64,000 nucleotides of DNA, taken from NCBI GenBank assembly GCA_973895155.1, contig OZ316897.1, positions 18,042,001-18,106,000 of the forward strand, given 5' to 3'. The stretch is from Marsupella aquatica (lineage: Eukaryota > Marchantiophyta). Each line of letters begins with the position of its first letter. Position 1 is the stretch's first letter. Below, piece by piece: positions 21,901-31,315 of the stretch. The translations under genes and the position numbers were made by a program. Under the pieces are notes generated by a model, which did not search any database, was not told the origin of the DNA, and worked only from the letters and a program-made list of their open reading frames with translations.

Positions 21901-22547
21901 AGGACCTGGATGAGACCCAGGAGGAGTTGGAGGAAATCACGAGGAAGATGGAGAACCTCCAGCGGCGGGCCGACAACCAAACGGAGCGGCTGAAGAAACA
22001 AGCCGCAGTATTTAGGTGCTTGTCTTCATCAGGCCCAACTCCAATTGGGGCAACCAAGTTACCAGGAGTGGTACTGGCCGAAGAAAAAGCCGCGCCAACT
22101 GCACCAGTGCCGGAGGTAAGTGGGAAGGGGAAGGGACCAGCTGCCGAACCAGAAAAGAAGAAAAAGCGGAAACCTTCAGGGTCAAGGAGTAATCCGACTC
22201 CACAAGCCGTGGTGACCAAAGAGGTAGAACCAGCACCATCCTCCGACATGAATACGGCAATAGATCCCGCTATGATCACAGGTGGGGGTGGTGCGGCCCA
22301 AGCCAAACTACTCAGTAAGGAGGCTGGTATTCCAGATCCGCCTCTTGAGCAGGCCGGGGAGACCGTAGCCGAGGCTGAGGCCATAACCGATTCTCGAGCC
22401 GATGCCGACGCCGATGGTGGACCCAATCAGGCCGATGGAGAGTTGACTCAGTCAAGGGCAGGTAATCTGTCAGGGAATGAGCCTACGGCAGTGGCTGAGG
22501 AGGAAGCGTTGGGGGCGTCCATTAAGGATCCACCACCGGTGTCGTGA
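18915..22547 (+). pseudogene. Orphan transposon-type ORF, coiled-coil C-terminus
   Basis: A 682-codon open frame ends in TGA at 20961-20963. The same frame continues as IKQEEEAALAKEKD and runs open to 22547, so this was one protein of about 1,210 residues. The middle (FLWMPTSNQLDDLL, then RIYGKDFYLTPKVIAEVFGL) resembles the 'putative plant transposon protein'/Athila ORF1-like domain. The C-terminal third (21,200-22,010) is a long heptad coiled coil rich in E, K, R and Q. It is followed by a low-complexity PAE-rich tail. GC content is higher than in its neighbours. No reverse transcriptase lies beside it. It is inside the interval that splits the Helitron. It could be gag-like, or the ORF of a large non-autonomous retroelement. 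Confidence 0.5.
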
Positions 22548-23446
22548 CGGTGCAAGGGCGCCGTTCCTTTTAAGGAGGGCGGACATGGAGGGAGGAGGCG
22601 TGAGTGGGCAGGGCGGGCGCGGATCTCCACGTTTAGGATTAGGATCAGAACCAGGAGCGGCCCTGACACTTAGCTTAGTGGGATTGCGGTCCCACTGGTA
22701 GGAGCAACACTTGTGCTCCTGCCTTGCTGTACATAGGTAGATTCGGGCAAGTAGATTACTGTTAAGTAGATTAGGCTTACGATGCAAAGAATGGCGGATC
22801 CACTACCAGGATAAGTACCTGGGCAACGGGGAGCTCAGGGCCTCTTCTTTAGCAAGTTTTTAGTTTGCACCAGCCGGGCTGGGATCAAGTAGTACGAGAA
22901 GCTCTCGGTTAGTCATACAGTGACCCTTGTGTATATTCATGTTTCCTCATGCCTAAGAGCTGAATAGAGTTGGCCTCACGGCTTAGTTCGCAGAACTTGT
23001 GTATGAGATGTACTGTTTGTATGGCAAGTGCATGGTATGACTCAGTCAGAATGAGTCATTTTGCTATTTGTGTGTCGCATTAACTTGTGTGAAGAGTGCC
23101 CACATCAATAGAAGGAAGGAAAGTAAGTAGGAGAGTGAGAGTTGGATGTGTCGAGCTGAGAGAGGTCTTAGCGGCTTAACCAAGCCTATTGGGGATCATT
23201 CCGGCGGCGGAATCCAAACATACCTAACAAGACGGAGGGGAAGACAGGGGAAGACAGGGGAAGGCCTATATTAGGCCGGCTACGTATCTCATGACCCGAT
23301 GAAGGATCTGTCCAGTATATGTGTGTAAAATGTTAATAGTAGTAGTAGAAGGTTAGCAGCGTCCCATGCCGCTAAGCCACGGAAACGGCCTCGCCAAGCA
23401 CAAAACCTGCGGGAATCGGCTTGAGCTGGGGGGTTTCTTGGGTTTA
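22548..23446. other. 3' flank of orphan ORF, no gene
   Basis: No open frame is supported. There is a GGAGGAGGCG-rich stretch just after the stop, GACAGGGGAA repeats near 23,235-23,265 and a TAG trinucleotide run near 23,336. It ends at the 5-bp target site GGGAG of the gypsy element. Confidence 0.4.
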
Positions 23447-23451
23447 GGGAG

Positions 23452-24813
23452 TGTCGTATAGTGCTAAGTATCAAAAGTGACTCTTCTCACCTAAAACCAG
23501 GGTTTCGATCCCTTTAAGAACAGATTTCAGAATGAATTGTATAACTTTTATCACTCCGAGTGATTTAGAGTCTTGAGCTCTATGTTGACTTCACTTCTCA
23601 ATAAAAAAAATCGAATAAACAAACAACAAAGTAACTGAACTTCTGATTTATGAATTAGAGAAGAAATGAGTAAGGATTTAGAGACTACAAGCTGCTACTG
23701 CCACTCCTTCAGAAAGGATTTGGGCTCAGTATAGACATGAAATCTATCTCATAATTCATCCATCTCACTCTTCAAAACACAAAGGTTAATGATAATGGAA
23801 TTCTCAATCTGATGAAGCAGAAGCTTTCTGATTGCAAATGAATGATATGATTTAAAATGCCGTCAACATGGTTTGACATCAGCGATACACAATTCAGTCA
23901 AACTCTAAACCATATTCCAGAATCAAAGCAACAGTACTAACTACTCTGAGAATCAGAATTTACTTCTCATTTATCATTAACTATTCTTGAATTGGCTAGC
24001 GAATCCCGACTCTGCAAGCAAGCCTAGCAGTGAATTCAATACGAGTTTCAGAAATCTGCAACTGAATTCAATCACCACAGGAATCTCTTGAATTCAATCT
24101 TAACTTCAATCAATATAGCTTTACTTCCATACAAAACACTCACAGCATGCCTTGTTACAATGGAAGGAGGAGAAAACTATTCAGAAGACTCAATTCTGAA
24201 TACAGTATTAACTCTATTTCTCTCTACTTCAAATGAGCATTCTACTCTGTCTTATAAGTGCTGGAATCCTAAAATGGAGGAGGTAAGAACAGTCATGCCT
24301 TTCCAAGCTTAAAACTAAACAAGGGAGAAGCACAGCATAAGTACTTCAACAAGGGTGGTAGAATACTACTTTACTAGTAATCTACTTCAAAAACTAAGTG
24401 TTGAGCGGACGCTGCTAGAAGCGTCTTAAGTAAAACCAACGGACGCTGCTCACACTGCTCACAGCGTCAATACTAGGGTGGACGCTGCTCACAGCGTCGT
24501 GTGTTGAAGCTGACGCTTTCCACAGCGTCGGTCGAAATCCTCATAGAGTCTTGGTGGCGGTCGGGCGCTGCCAAAAGCGTCATGAGGAGGTTGGACGCTT
24601 CCGCAGCGTCTTGAGTAAAAGAAACGGGCACTGGTCACAGCGTCGGGCAAAGTACACTAGGAATCGTCAGGAAAGCCGGAGATGTCAAATATTTCTATAA
24701 GTGTCCAGAACAAGTAAATGTTGGCCGGAAGGTGTCTAAAGTGTAAGTAAATCTTGTGATATGCTAAAAATAAACAAGTTTCCAGAAAAAATTGCAGGGA
24801 CACCCATACCACA
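23452..24813 (-). repeat. Gypsy 3' LTR
   Basis: On the minus strand it runs from TGTGGTATGGG (24813) to CTATACGACA (23452), i.e. TG...CA. It has a hairpin cluster at about 24415-24660. Copies of GGACGCT...AGCGTC with loops of 3-20 bases stand within 250 bases. A TTATAA box lies at about 24252-24257 in CACTTATAAGAC. Confidence 0.95.
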
Positions 24814-24830
24814 TAGCCCTCCACTTAAAT
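24814..24830 (-). other. Gypsy polypurine tract (3' PPT)
   Basis: On the minus strand AATTTAAGTGGAGGGCTA abuts the TG start of the 3' LTR. It is the plus-strand primer site for reverse transcription. A near-identical tract lies at 28307-28323. Confidence 0.85.
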
Positions 24831-24890
24831 TTCGCCGTGTCCCCACAAGACATGACCGAATTGAATCAGAAGCGAGTGACATGTTCTTCA

Positions 24891-25265
24891 TTAATAATAT
24901 TCTGGCTTAATAATCCAAGTAGTGCTCAAAATCATTGACGGGAGTTGGGAGATATCCGAATCCAGAATATAAAAATCAAGGTCATGGAATTCTTCTCCGA
25001 TCTGTATTGGGACTCCTTTAACTCTTCCCCAAAGATTAATGATTCGTCCATCGATTGATATCTGAGCAGATATCGGTTGTACTTCTTGATGAACAAATTG
25101 CTGGCACAGTCTGTGGGAGAGGAAATTAATTCGAGAGCCTGGATCAATAACAAAGTGTTGAATAGCATGTCCTCCCAGTTTGATCTTGCCTTCAAAGGAA
25201 TGTTGGAAAGCACGGGGTAAAGAATTCCAACAATCCATAGTAGCTTTGATGTCCCACATGAGCAA
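24891..25265 (-). CDS. Second, degenerate retropepsin-like ORF of the gypsy element
   Basis: The 124 residues include HAIQHFVIDPGSRINFLS, then ISIDGRIINLWG, VPIQIGEEFHDLDFYILD and PSMILSTTWI. This is the order of a retropepsin fold: catalytic loop, dg..G flap-side strands, dFyVLd, and LLG-like closing hydrophobics. The catalytic D-S/T-G is D-P-G here, so activity is doubtful. It lies between ORF3 and the 3' PPT. It is separate from the protease fused to gag. It may be the end of an older, longer ORF3 or a captured protease. Confidence 0.45.
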   Translation of the reverse strand: MLMWDIKATMDCWNSLPRAFQHSFEGKIKLGGHAIQHFVIDPGSRINFLSHRLCQQFVHQEVQPISAQISIDGRIINLWGRVKGVPIQIGEEFHDLDFYILDSDISQLPSMILSTTWIIKPEYY

Positions 25266-25381
25266 GCCTAAATATCAATTCGAAGGAGAAAGAAGGAAAC
25301 AATTGCAGGATGCTGCAAAAGTAACGGCTTATATACATATAAATGACAACACCGTTTGATATCTCTCATAAATGGTGTCCT

Positions 25382-27955
25382 TCAAATCTGTGTCCTAGAT
25401 AAAACACCTTGAATAATCACATCCGGATAAGAAGGAATAATAGGTAGGAACGCTAAACACCTAAGCGACTTGAACCCTTGGGAAGCCGGTAGCATACATT
25501 GTTTTGTAATCAACTGCTCCCTTAGCTTAACAAGCTTCTTCTCATATTTAATTGGAATAGCAAACCCACCAGGACAAACCCAAACATAGTATGGATAGGG
25601 CCATGGAATTTCCGGCACAAGGGGCGGAAATGGAGCTTGAGCTCGTCGAAGCATATACACCCAACACCAAATTTCGAACTCCGAAAACTTATGTCGTCTG
25701 TCCTTATCAATGGGAGGAACCGCCTTCCCAGGTTCATATGTGCGAATCAAACTACGAATCCTCGGATGGGATGTCATTGGCAAAATCTGCTGCTGCTGCA
25801 AAATGCTCTCCATCTCCAGATGTCGAAAAGCTACTCGAAAATGTTTCTTCTCCCACCTGTGAATTGAAGCCAAATTAGGGATAGGATTTCGGGGTGGCAA
25901 ATCCACTGTATGCCGAAGTCGAGGAGGTACTCTGATAATGCGAGGGTCTTCGTCTTCTTCTCCATCACTTGGTGCTCCTATCCAACGGAAAATTACATCT
26001 GGCATAGCGGAAGGAATCACTGACTCCTTAACTGGTCGAATTGGCAATGTAACAGGAGACGAAGGAGCAAAAGGTTCGGGCTCCAGTGGTTCAAATTCTT
26101 CTCTTGCAACAGTAGCTGGTTGATCTGCAGTGGGATGCATTGGTACTAAAACAGGAAGTTCTTCTTTAAAATTATCGCTAGGTAAAGAGACTTCCTGGTT
26201 AGTTCGATCTGCCAAAAGTACAGGAAGGGGTAGCTCGTCTGTTCCGATAGGTGCTTCTCCCTGTTCAAAATCCTGGGAAGATGCTTCAGGAAAGATCTGT
26301 CGACTGATAGCATGGCGCAACCGTTTCCAAGATTTTCGAGTATACGTCACTGAAAACTCCTCCCGAATGTTTTTATCCTCGTTTGTAGCCAATGAAACTG
26401 GTGCTGAGCTGGTTGTCGAAGCGGGTGTCTCGGGTACCAATATGGGTACAGATATACCCATATTACCAGATACCTGATTGCGACTCGGAAAACCAGCAGA
26501 GCCTCCTTCAATCAACTCATCTTCAGGAGAAACCCATTTTACAGGCGGAAATGAAGGAGCTCCTATCGCGGCTATTGCCTCATCTAATTCCTTAGTTATA
26601 TCCAAAGGAATCGATATGAGTGAACCAGGTGTAGACCAGGCAGGGTATCTTGCGACAGATTGGGGAGAAGTCACTGGTTCACCTACTTCGTCTATATCCA
26701 CAATTGCATCCTCCGAATCAACTTTAACCAGCTTCACAATTTCTGAGCTTAATATTTCTGACTCCTGGACCAGAGGGATTTCACCTATATTTGGGCTAGA
26801 ACTAAGAGAGTCGGACGAATCATACTCCTGTAAAGCCTGCAAAGCATCACTATTTGCCTCTATGGGAACCAAAACAGGGGTAGAAGTAAATCCATCATAC
26901 TCGTCCTCAGCAGTAGAATGTTGAAGAGGTTCCCCTGAAAAACCTTCTTCATCCACCCTCACCTCATCTTCAACATTCATCCGAGAAGCAGAATTATCCT
27001 GATCAACATCATAAATAGGCTCGGCAGCACAAGGTGAACACGAGAGTCGAGGTGACATAGAATGCTCCAACCCTGTTGGCATTGCTGAAGGAACATCTTC
27101 GGCAACTTGAGCCTCTCTTGGTTGGTGAAGAATCGGATCGTCACTCCCTTCAGCTGATGCTCTTGTCTCTTTCAATTTCCGAACTTCACCCACCAGTTCA
27201 GGTTCCTCACAGTCGAGTATTGCACATAGCTCTACCACTGTGGAATTGGCTCGGACTTCTCGTACTTCAGGCATATAATTTGCTTCACCGGTAGATGCTC
27301 TCTGATTGTTGCGATAAAAATCTTTTTCCAAGACAAGCAGACAGTCATACTTATGGTAAATGTGAGCTAAATAAGGGGCCAAGTAGGTACACCTTATTTT
27401 CCCCGTTTTCAGCCTGCTACGAAAATTTTTGACCTGAGTATGAATTACTCGGTGCAAAACCTTCGTCCAATTGATAGACTGCGTCTGTTCTAATGAACAG
27501 ATCACCGTTGCAGCGAACGAAAGAGTGATGCGCGTCTGGCTTTCTGGGTAGAAAATTGGTGCCAGAAATCGAAATAGACGCTGCAGAGAATTATCTAAGC
27601 AGTCCGCCGCTAGCCATCCATTCCGCCTCTTGAAAGATCCTGGAGCGAAGAAGGATTCTACATAAACCCGAGGCTCACAATCAACCCTCTGTAAATCCTC
27701 GCCCTCCATCGGCGTCGAATAGACCTTCGCTATGAGCGCTTCAGTCCAAACACTGGGACGCGAGCGCACACCAATCCTTTCTTCAGCGTCCCAGACACCT
27801 TGATCGATAAGGCTGAATTCGCAAATCTTCCAAGGAAGTTGAAGCAGCTTCTTCAAGCCCATTTTTGCCAGAGCCGTCTTCAACTGCCGCCTATGCACTG
27901 CATTCGATGGAATGTCTGCGAGTATTGGTCGCGTCGTCAGCTCAGTCTCCGCCAT
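25382..27955 (-). CDS. Gypsy third ORF (env position), unknown function
   Basis: An 857-codon ORF in the sense direction between pol and the 3' LTR, starting MAETELTTRPILADIP. Residues ~95-225 (SFKRRNGWLAADCLDN, then INWTKVLHRVIHTQV and APYLAHIYHKYDCLL) resemble the 'putative plant transposon protein'/Athila ORF1-type domain. The central 350 residues are acidic and disordered (many S, E, P). The C-terminal 150 residues are more ordered (RRAQAPFPPLVPEIPWP). I see no signal peptide or membrane segment, so it is unlikely to be an envelope glycoprotein. It starts about 350 bases after the internal PPT, preceded by a region with U3-like hairpins. Confidence 0.7.
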   Translation of the reverse strand: MAETELTTRPILADIPSNAVHRRQLKTALAKMGLKKLLQLPWKICEFSLIDQGVWDAEERIGVRSRPSVWTEALIAKVYSTPMEGEDLQRVDCEPRVYVESFFAPGSFKRRNGWLAADCLDNSLQRLFRFLAPIFYPESQTRITLSFAATVICSLEQTQSINWTKVLHRVIHTQVKNFRSRLKTGKIRCTYLAPYLAHIYHKYDCLLVLEKDFYRNNQRASTGEANYMPEVREVRANSTVVELCAILDCEEPELVGEVRKLKETRASAEGSDDPILHQPREAQVAEDVPSAMPTGLEHSMSPRLSCSPCAAEPIYDVDQDNSASRMNVEDEVRVDEEGFSGEPLQHSTAEDEYDGFTSTPVLVPIEANSDALQALQEYDSSDSLSSSPNIGEIPLVQESEILSSEIVKLVKVDSEDAIVDIDEVGEPVTSPQSVARYPAWSTPGSLISIPLDITKELDEAIAAIGAPSFPPVKWVSPEDELIEGGSAGFPSRNQVSGNMGISVPILVPETPASTTSSAPVSLATNEDKNIREEFSVTYTRKSWKRLRHAISRQIFPEASSQDFEQGEAPIGTDELPLPVLLADRTNQEVSLPSDNFKEELPVLVPMHPTADQPATVAREEFEPLEPEPFAPSSPVTLPIRPVKESVIPSAMPDVIFRWIGAPSDGEEDEDPRIIRVPPRLRHTVDLPPRNPIPNLASIHRWEKKHFRVAFRHLEMESILQQQQILPMTSHPRIRSLIRTYEPGKAVPPIDKDRRHKFSEFEIWCWVYMLRRAQAPFPPLVPEIPWPYPYYVWVCPGGFAIPIKYEKKLVKLREQLITKQCMLPASQGFKSLRCLAFLPIIPSYPDVIIQGVLSRTQI

Positions 27956-28306
27956 CGCGTGACTTGTTAGCTCCGTAAGCTCAGTGAGAATCGTGTTCCA
28001 TAGTGAACTAGGGCGAAGCGCGACTGCTTACTCCTCAGCGTCCCGTTGAGCTGTCGCAATCCGCCATTGTACAAGACGCCTAGTCATCGGCTCACAGCGT
28101 CTCATGCAACTGAACTAATACAAAAGCGGACCTCTGCACAACGTCCTTTGTAAACTAAGTGGACGCTTCCCCAGCGTCGAGTTACAATGGACGCTTTTCA
28201 CAGCGTCCAATGTAAAAACTGAAAGTAACTAAAAATAAATAAAAAATAAAAATATGCCGAATACTTACTAGGGAGGGTCACTAATTCTAACTAAGTATAA
28301 CTACCG
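27956..28306 (-). promoter_or_regulatory. U3-like spacer ahead of gypsy ORF3
   Basis: Non-coding. Just after the internal PPT it has an AT-rich run (TTTATTTATTTTTAG on the minus strand). Then come hairpins GGACGCT..AGCGTCC at 28140-28210 and 28080-28100. This order (PPT, T-rich TTTATTTTTAG, hairpins) is also that of the start of the LTR. It may be a partial LTR duplication supplying a promoter for ORF3. Confidence 0.35.
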
Positions 28307-28323
28307 CCCTCCACTTAAATTGC
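28307..28323 (-). other. Internal second polypurine tract
   Basis: The minus strand reads AATTTAAGTGGAGGGCGG, preceded by GGGACAGGTTGC. The 3' PPT has the same AATTTAAGTGGAGGGC preceded by GGGGACACGGCG. The core of 15 bases is identical and the flank is similar, too much for chance. It sits 21 bases after the ancestral pol stop (28344-28346). Confidence 0.7.
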
Positions 28324-28343
28324 AACCTGTCCCAGGTGGAATT

Positions 28344-31315
28344 CTAAATGGAAGACTCATAGTACCGTTTAATCCTAAACCCATTGATTCTAGTGTTAAG
28401 TGGGTGACCATCTAAGGTAGTCAATGAAACTGAACCATTATCCCAGATGTGTGTAACTCGGTAAGGACCAATCCAATGAGTATGAAGTTTCCCAGGAAAT
28501 AGCATATAACGAGAATCAAAGACTAATGCTAATCACCAACATCTAACTGCACTACGCGCAGCTTCTTATCATAAGCAAGTTTACGCTGGTTCTGAATGGT
28601 GACTGTATGGTCTAATGCTAAAAGTCTAACTTCTTCTAATTTAACAATATTGGAAAACCGATGTGAGAGACTATCTGAAGGAGAGAGTCGGTGTGGTACC
28701 AAGATACGTTCCGTTGGTAACGAAAATTCTATTGGAATAATACTATTCAGGCCATAGGTCAGATAGAAGGGGGTGTGAAGAGTTGTAATCTTCTCAGCGG
28801 TGCGGTAAGCCCATAATGCAGAATGGAGCTTCACATCCCAATCTGTCTTGTGAGATTCTACCATTTTATTCAGAATCTTGCCCATAATGCCATTAGCTCT
28901 CTCGGTTAAGCCATTAGCTCGGGGGTTGTAAGGAGTAGTTTTGCGATGCTTGATAAGATAAAGGTCAGTGATTAACTCAATAGTTGAGTTAAGAAAATGC
29001 AAACCCCTATCGCTTACCAACTCCAAAGGACAACCAAACCGGGTGATAATGTGCTCAAAGAGAAATGCAGCTGCGGTTATAGCATCATTCTTGCGAGTAG
29101 CTTTCGCCTCTACCCATTTGGTGGCATAATCAGTGGCCAGAATAATATATTTGCTTCGGCTTTTCCGAGCTGCTGGAGAAATTGGGCCAATAAAATCAAT
29201 CCCCCATTTCTCAAATGGTGCCAACGGAAGGATAGGCGTAAGAGGCCATTTGGAACTAGCAGTGGGCTTCCCGATCCTTTGACAGGGATCACAGGTCTTA
29301 ATAAAATTGTAAGTATCTCGATGCATAGTAGGCCACCAGTATCCAGCATCCAAAATTTTCTTAACTGTGGTATTCACAGCATAATGCCCACCGGTTTCTC
29401 CTGAATGTAAAGCTTCAATTACTTGGGGAAGTTCCCTATCCTCTAGACAACGTCGTAATTGTTGATCAGGACCTTGTTTAAACAAAGTGCCCCGAATAAT
29501 GGTATAGGGACCCACCTTATGAGCAAAGACAACTCGTTCTTCCGCATTAAAGCCTTCAGGGAACGTTCCATGAAGCAGCATGTGCACAATATTAAAATAT
29601 CGAGAAGACTCCCCTTCAATGTGCCACAAATGCTCGTCAGGAAATTCATCGGAGAGATTATGCTGATTCTCCGGACCAGGTAACCGAGATAGGAAGTCTG
29701 CATTCTCATGATGTTTGCCAGGTCGGACATGAACTTCATAATCAAATTCTTGGAGTAGTAAAACCCAGCGGGCTACTCGTCCTGAGAGATCCACTTGGTT
29801 AACCAAATATTTTAAGGAATTATGATCAGTGTGAAAAGTAACCTGATACCCCAACAAATAGTGACGAAATTTCTTACACGCAAAGACGATGGCCAAAGCT
29901 TCCCGTTCAGTGACGGAGTAGTTTTTCTCGGCTGCACTCATTTGGCGGCTGGCATAGTAAATTGGATGGTCACGGTTTTCCACATCCTTCTGACTGAGAT
30001 TAGCTCCAATGCAGAACGCAGAAGAGTCAATGAAGACATGAAACTTCTTAGTCCAATCTGGGGGTGACAAAATAGGTGCAGAGATTAACCGATCCTTGAG
30101 CAACTGGAATGCTTGCTGCCGCTCCTCATTCCATGTATATTCCACATCACTTTTTAACAGTTGGGTTAAGGGTAAGGCAATATTAGCATGTTTATAAATG
30201 AACCGACGATAATACCCCACATGTCCCAGAAAAGCACGAAGCTGCTTTAAATCGGTCGGTGGTTGCAACTCCATAATTACTCTAACCTTCTCTGTATCAA
30301 CCTCAATGCCGCGTTGTGAAATAACATGGCCTAACAAAATTCCCTCCTTCATACCAATAAAGCACTTTTCTGGATGAAGACACAACTGAGCCTCTCTACA
30401 CTTCTGAAATGTCTTCTCCAAATGGACGAGGTGTTCAGCCGCTGACCCGTAAACACAAAAGTCGTCAATAAAAATCTCCATGAAATGCCGCAAATATTCT
30501 TGAAAAATAATCATCATAATGCGCTGAAAAGTACCCGGGGCATTACACAGCCCAAAAGGCATCATGGTAAATGCATATGTACCCCAGTCGGTGGTGAACG
30601 TAGTCTTGTCGCGATCCTCCTTCCGAATGGACACCTGGTTATAACCAGAGTACCCATCTAAAAAACTGTATAACTCATGCAAGGCCACTGAATCAAGTAC
30701 CAGATCAATAAATGGCAAAGGATAATGATCTTTCCGAGTGGCAGCATTCAACTTCCGGAAGTCTTGACAAACGCGAATTTTCGTTTTACCATCGGGTCCC
30801 GGCTTTTTGGGGACAATGACAATTGGTGAGACCCATTCACTACTCAAGACCGGGTAGATAAATCCAGCAGTCGTGAGCTTGTCCAACTCGTCTTTAACCA
30901 GGATGGAATATTTGGGATTCAAACGGTACTGTCTCTGTCGGACAGGTACTGCTCCTTCCATAAGGTCAATACGATGTTCGCCCAAATGTGGATGGATACC
31001 TTTTAAATCAGAATGACTCCAGGCAAAGACATCTTTATACTGGGTTAATAAACTGATATACTGTTCCCGTAGCTCTCCTTCGATATGCTTACCAATATTC
31101 AAAAACTTGCCTGGCTCAATTTCGATTTTCTGACAAGCTTTTGGATCCACAATTCCATCCGTGAGGTTTGCCGGCTGAAGTCCAAGTTTGGATACTTCTG
31201 GTGCAAATGGCTCAAGGGTAGCTGACACTCCCATATCATGGTGTAAATCCCTATTAGCCTCAGTATTAGGAGGTTCGTCTGCTGCTGGGCCCACTTCCGA
31301 TGATGAAGTTAATTG
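28344..31315 (-). CDS. Gypsy pol: RT, RNase H, integrase (3' frameshift)
   Basis: The frame follows the gag-pro UGA directly. Counting from the first Met (31294), RT spans ~130-300 with the FIDDFCVYG active-site box (~275). RNase H starts with FHVFIDSSAF (~418) and TDHNSLKYL. The integrase has an HHCC zinc finger ~635-675 (HYAVN, CDPCQ) and a D,D,E core (WGIDFIGP ~700, VSDRGLHF ~762, GLTERANG ~798). After QLDVGD the open frame hits TAG at 28529-28531. One base is missing there. In the next frame the C-terminal GPY/F module (HTHWIGPYRVTHIW) and a natural-looking end follow to 28344. So this copy makes an integrase lacking its C-terminal module unless shifted. Confidence 0.92.

Noticed and set aside
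25382-27955. Gypsy third ORF as an envelope protein
   Set aside because: It has the env position but no signal peptide, transmembrane segment or cysteine pattern. It resembles plant transposon ORF1-type proteins instead.
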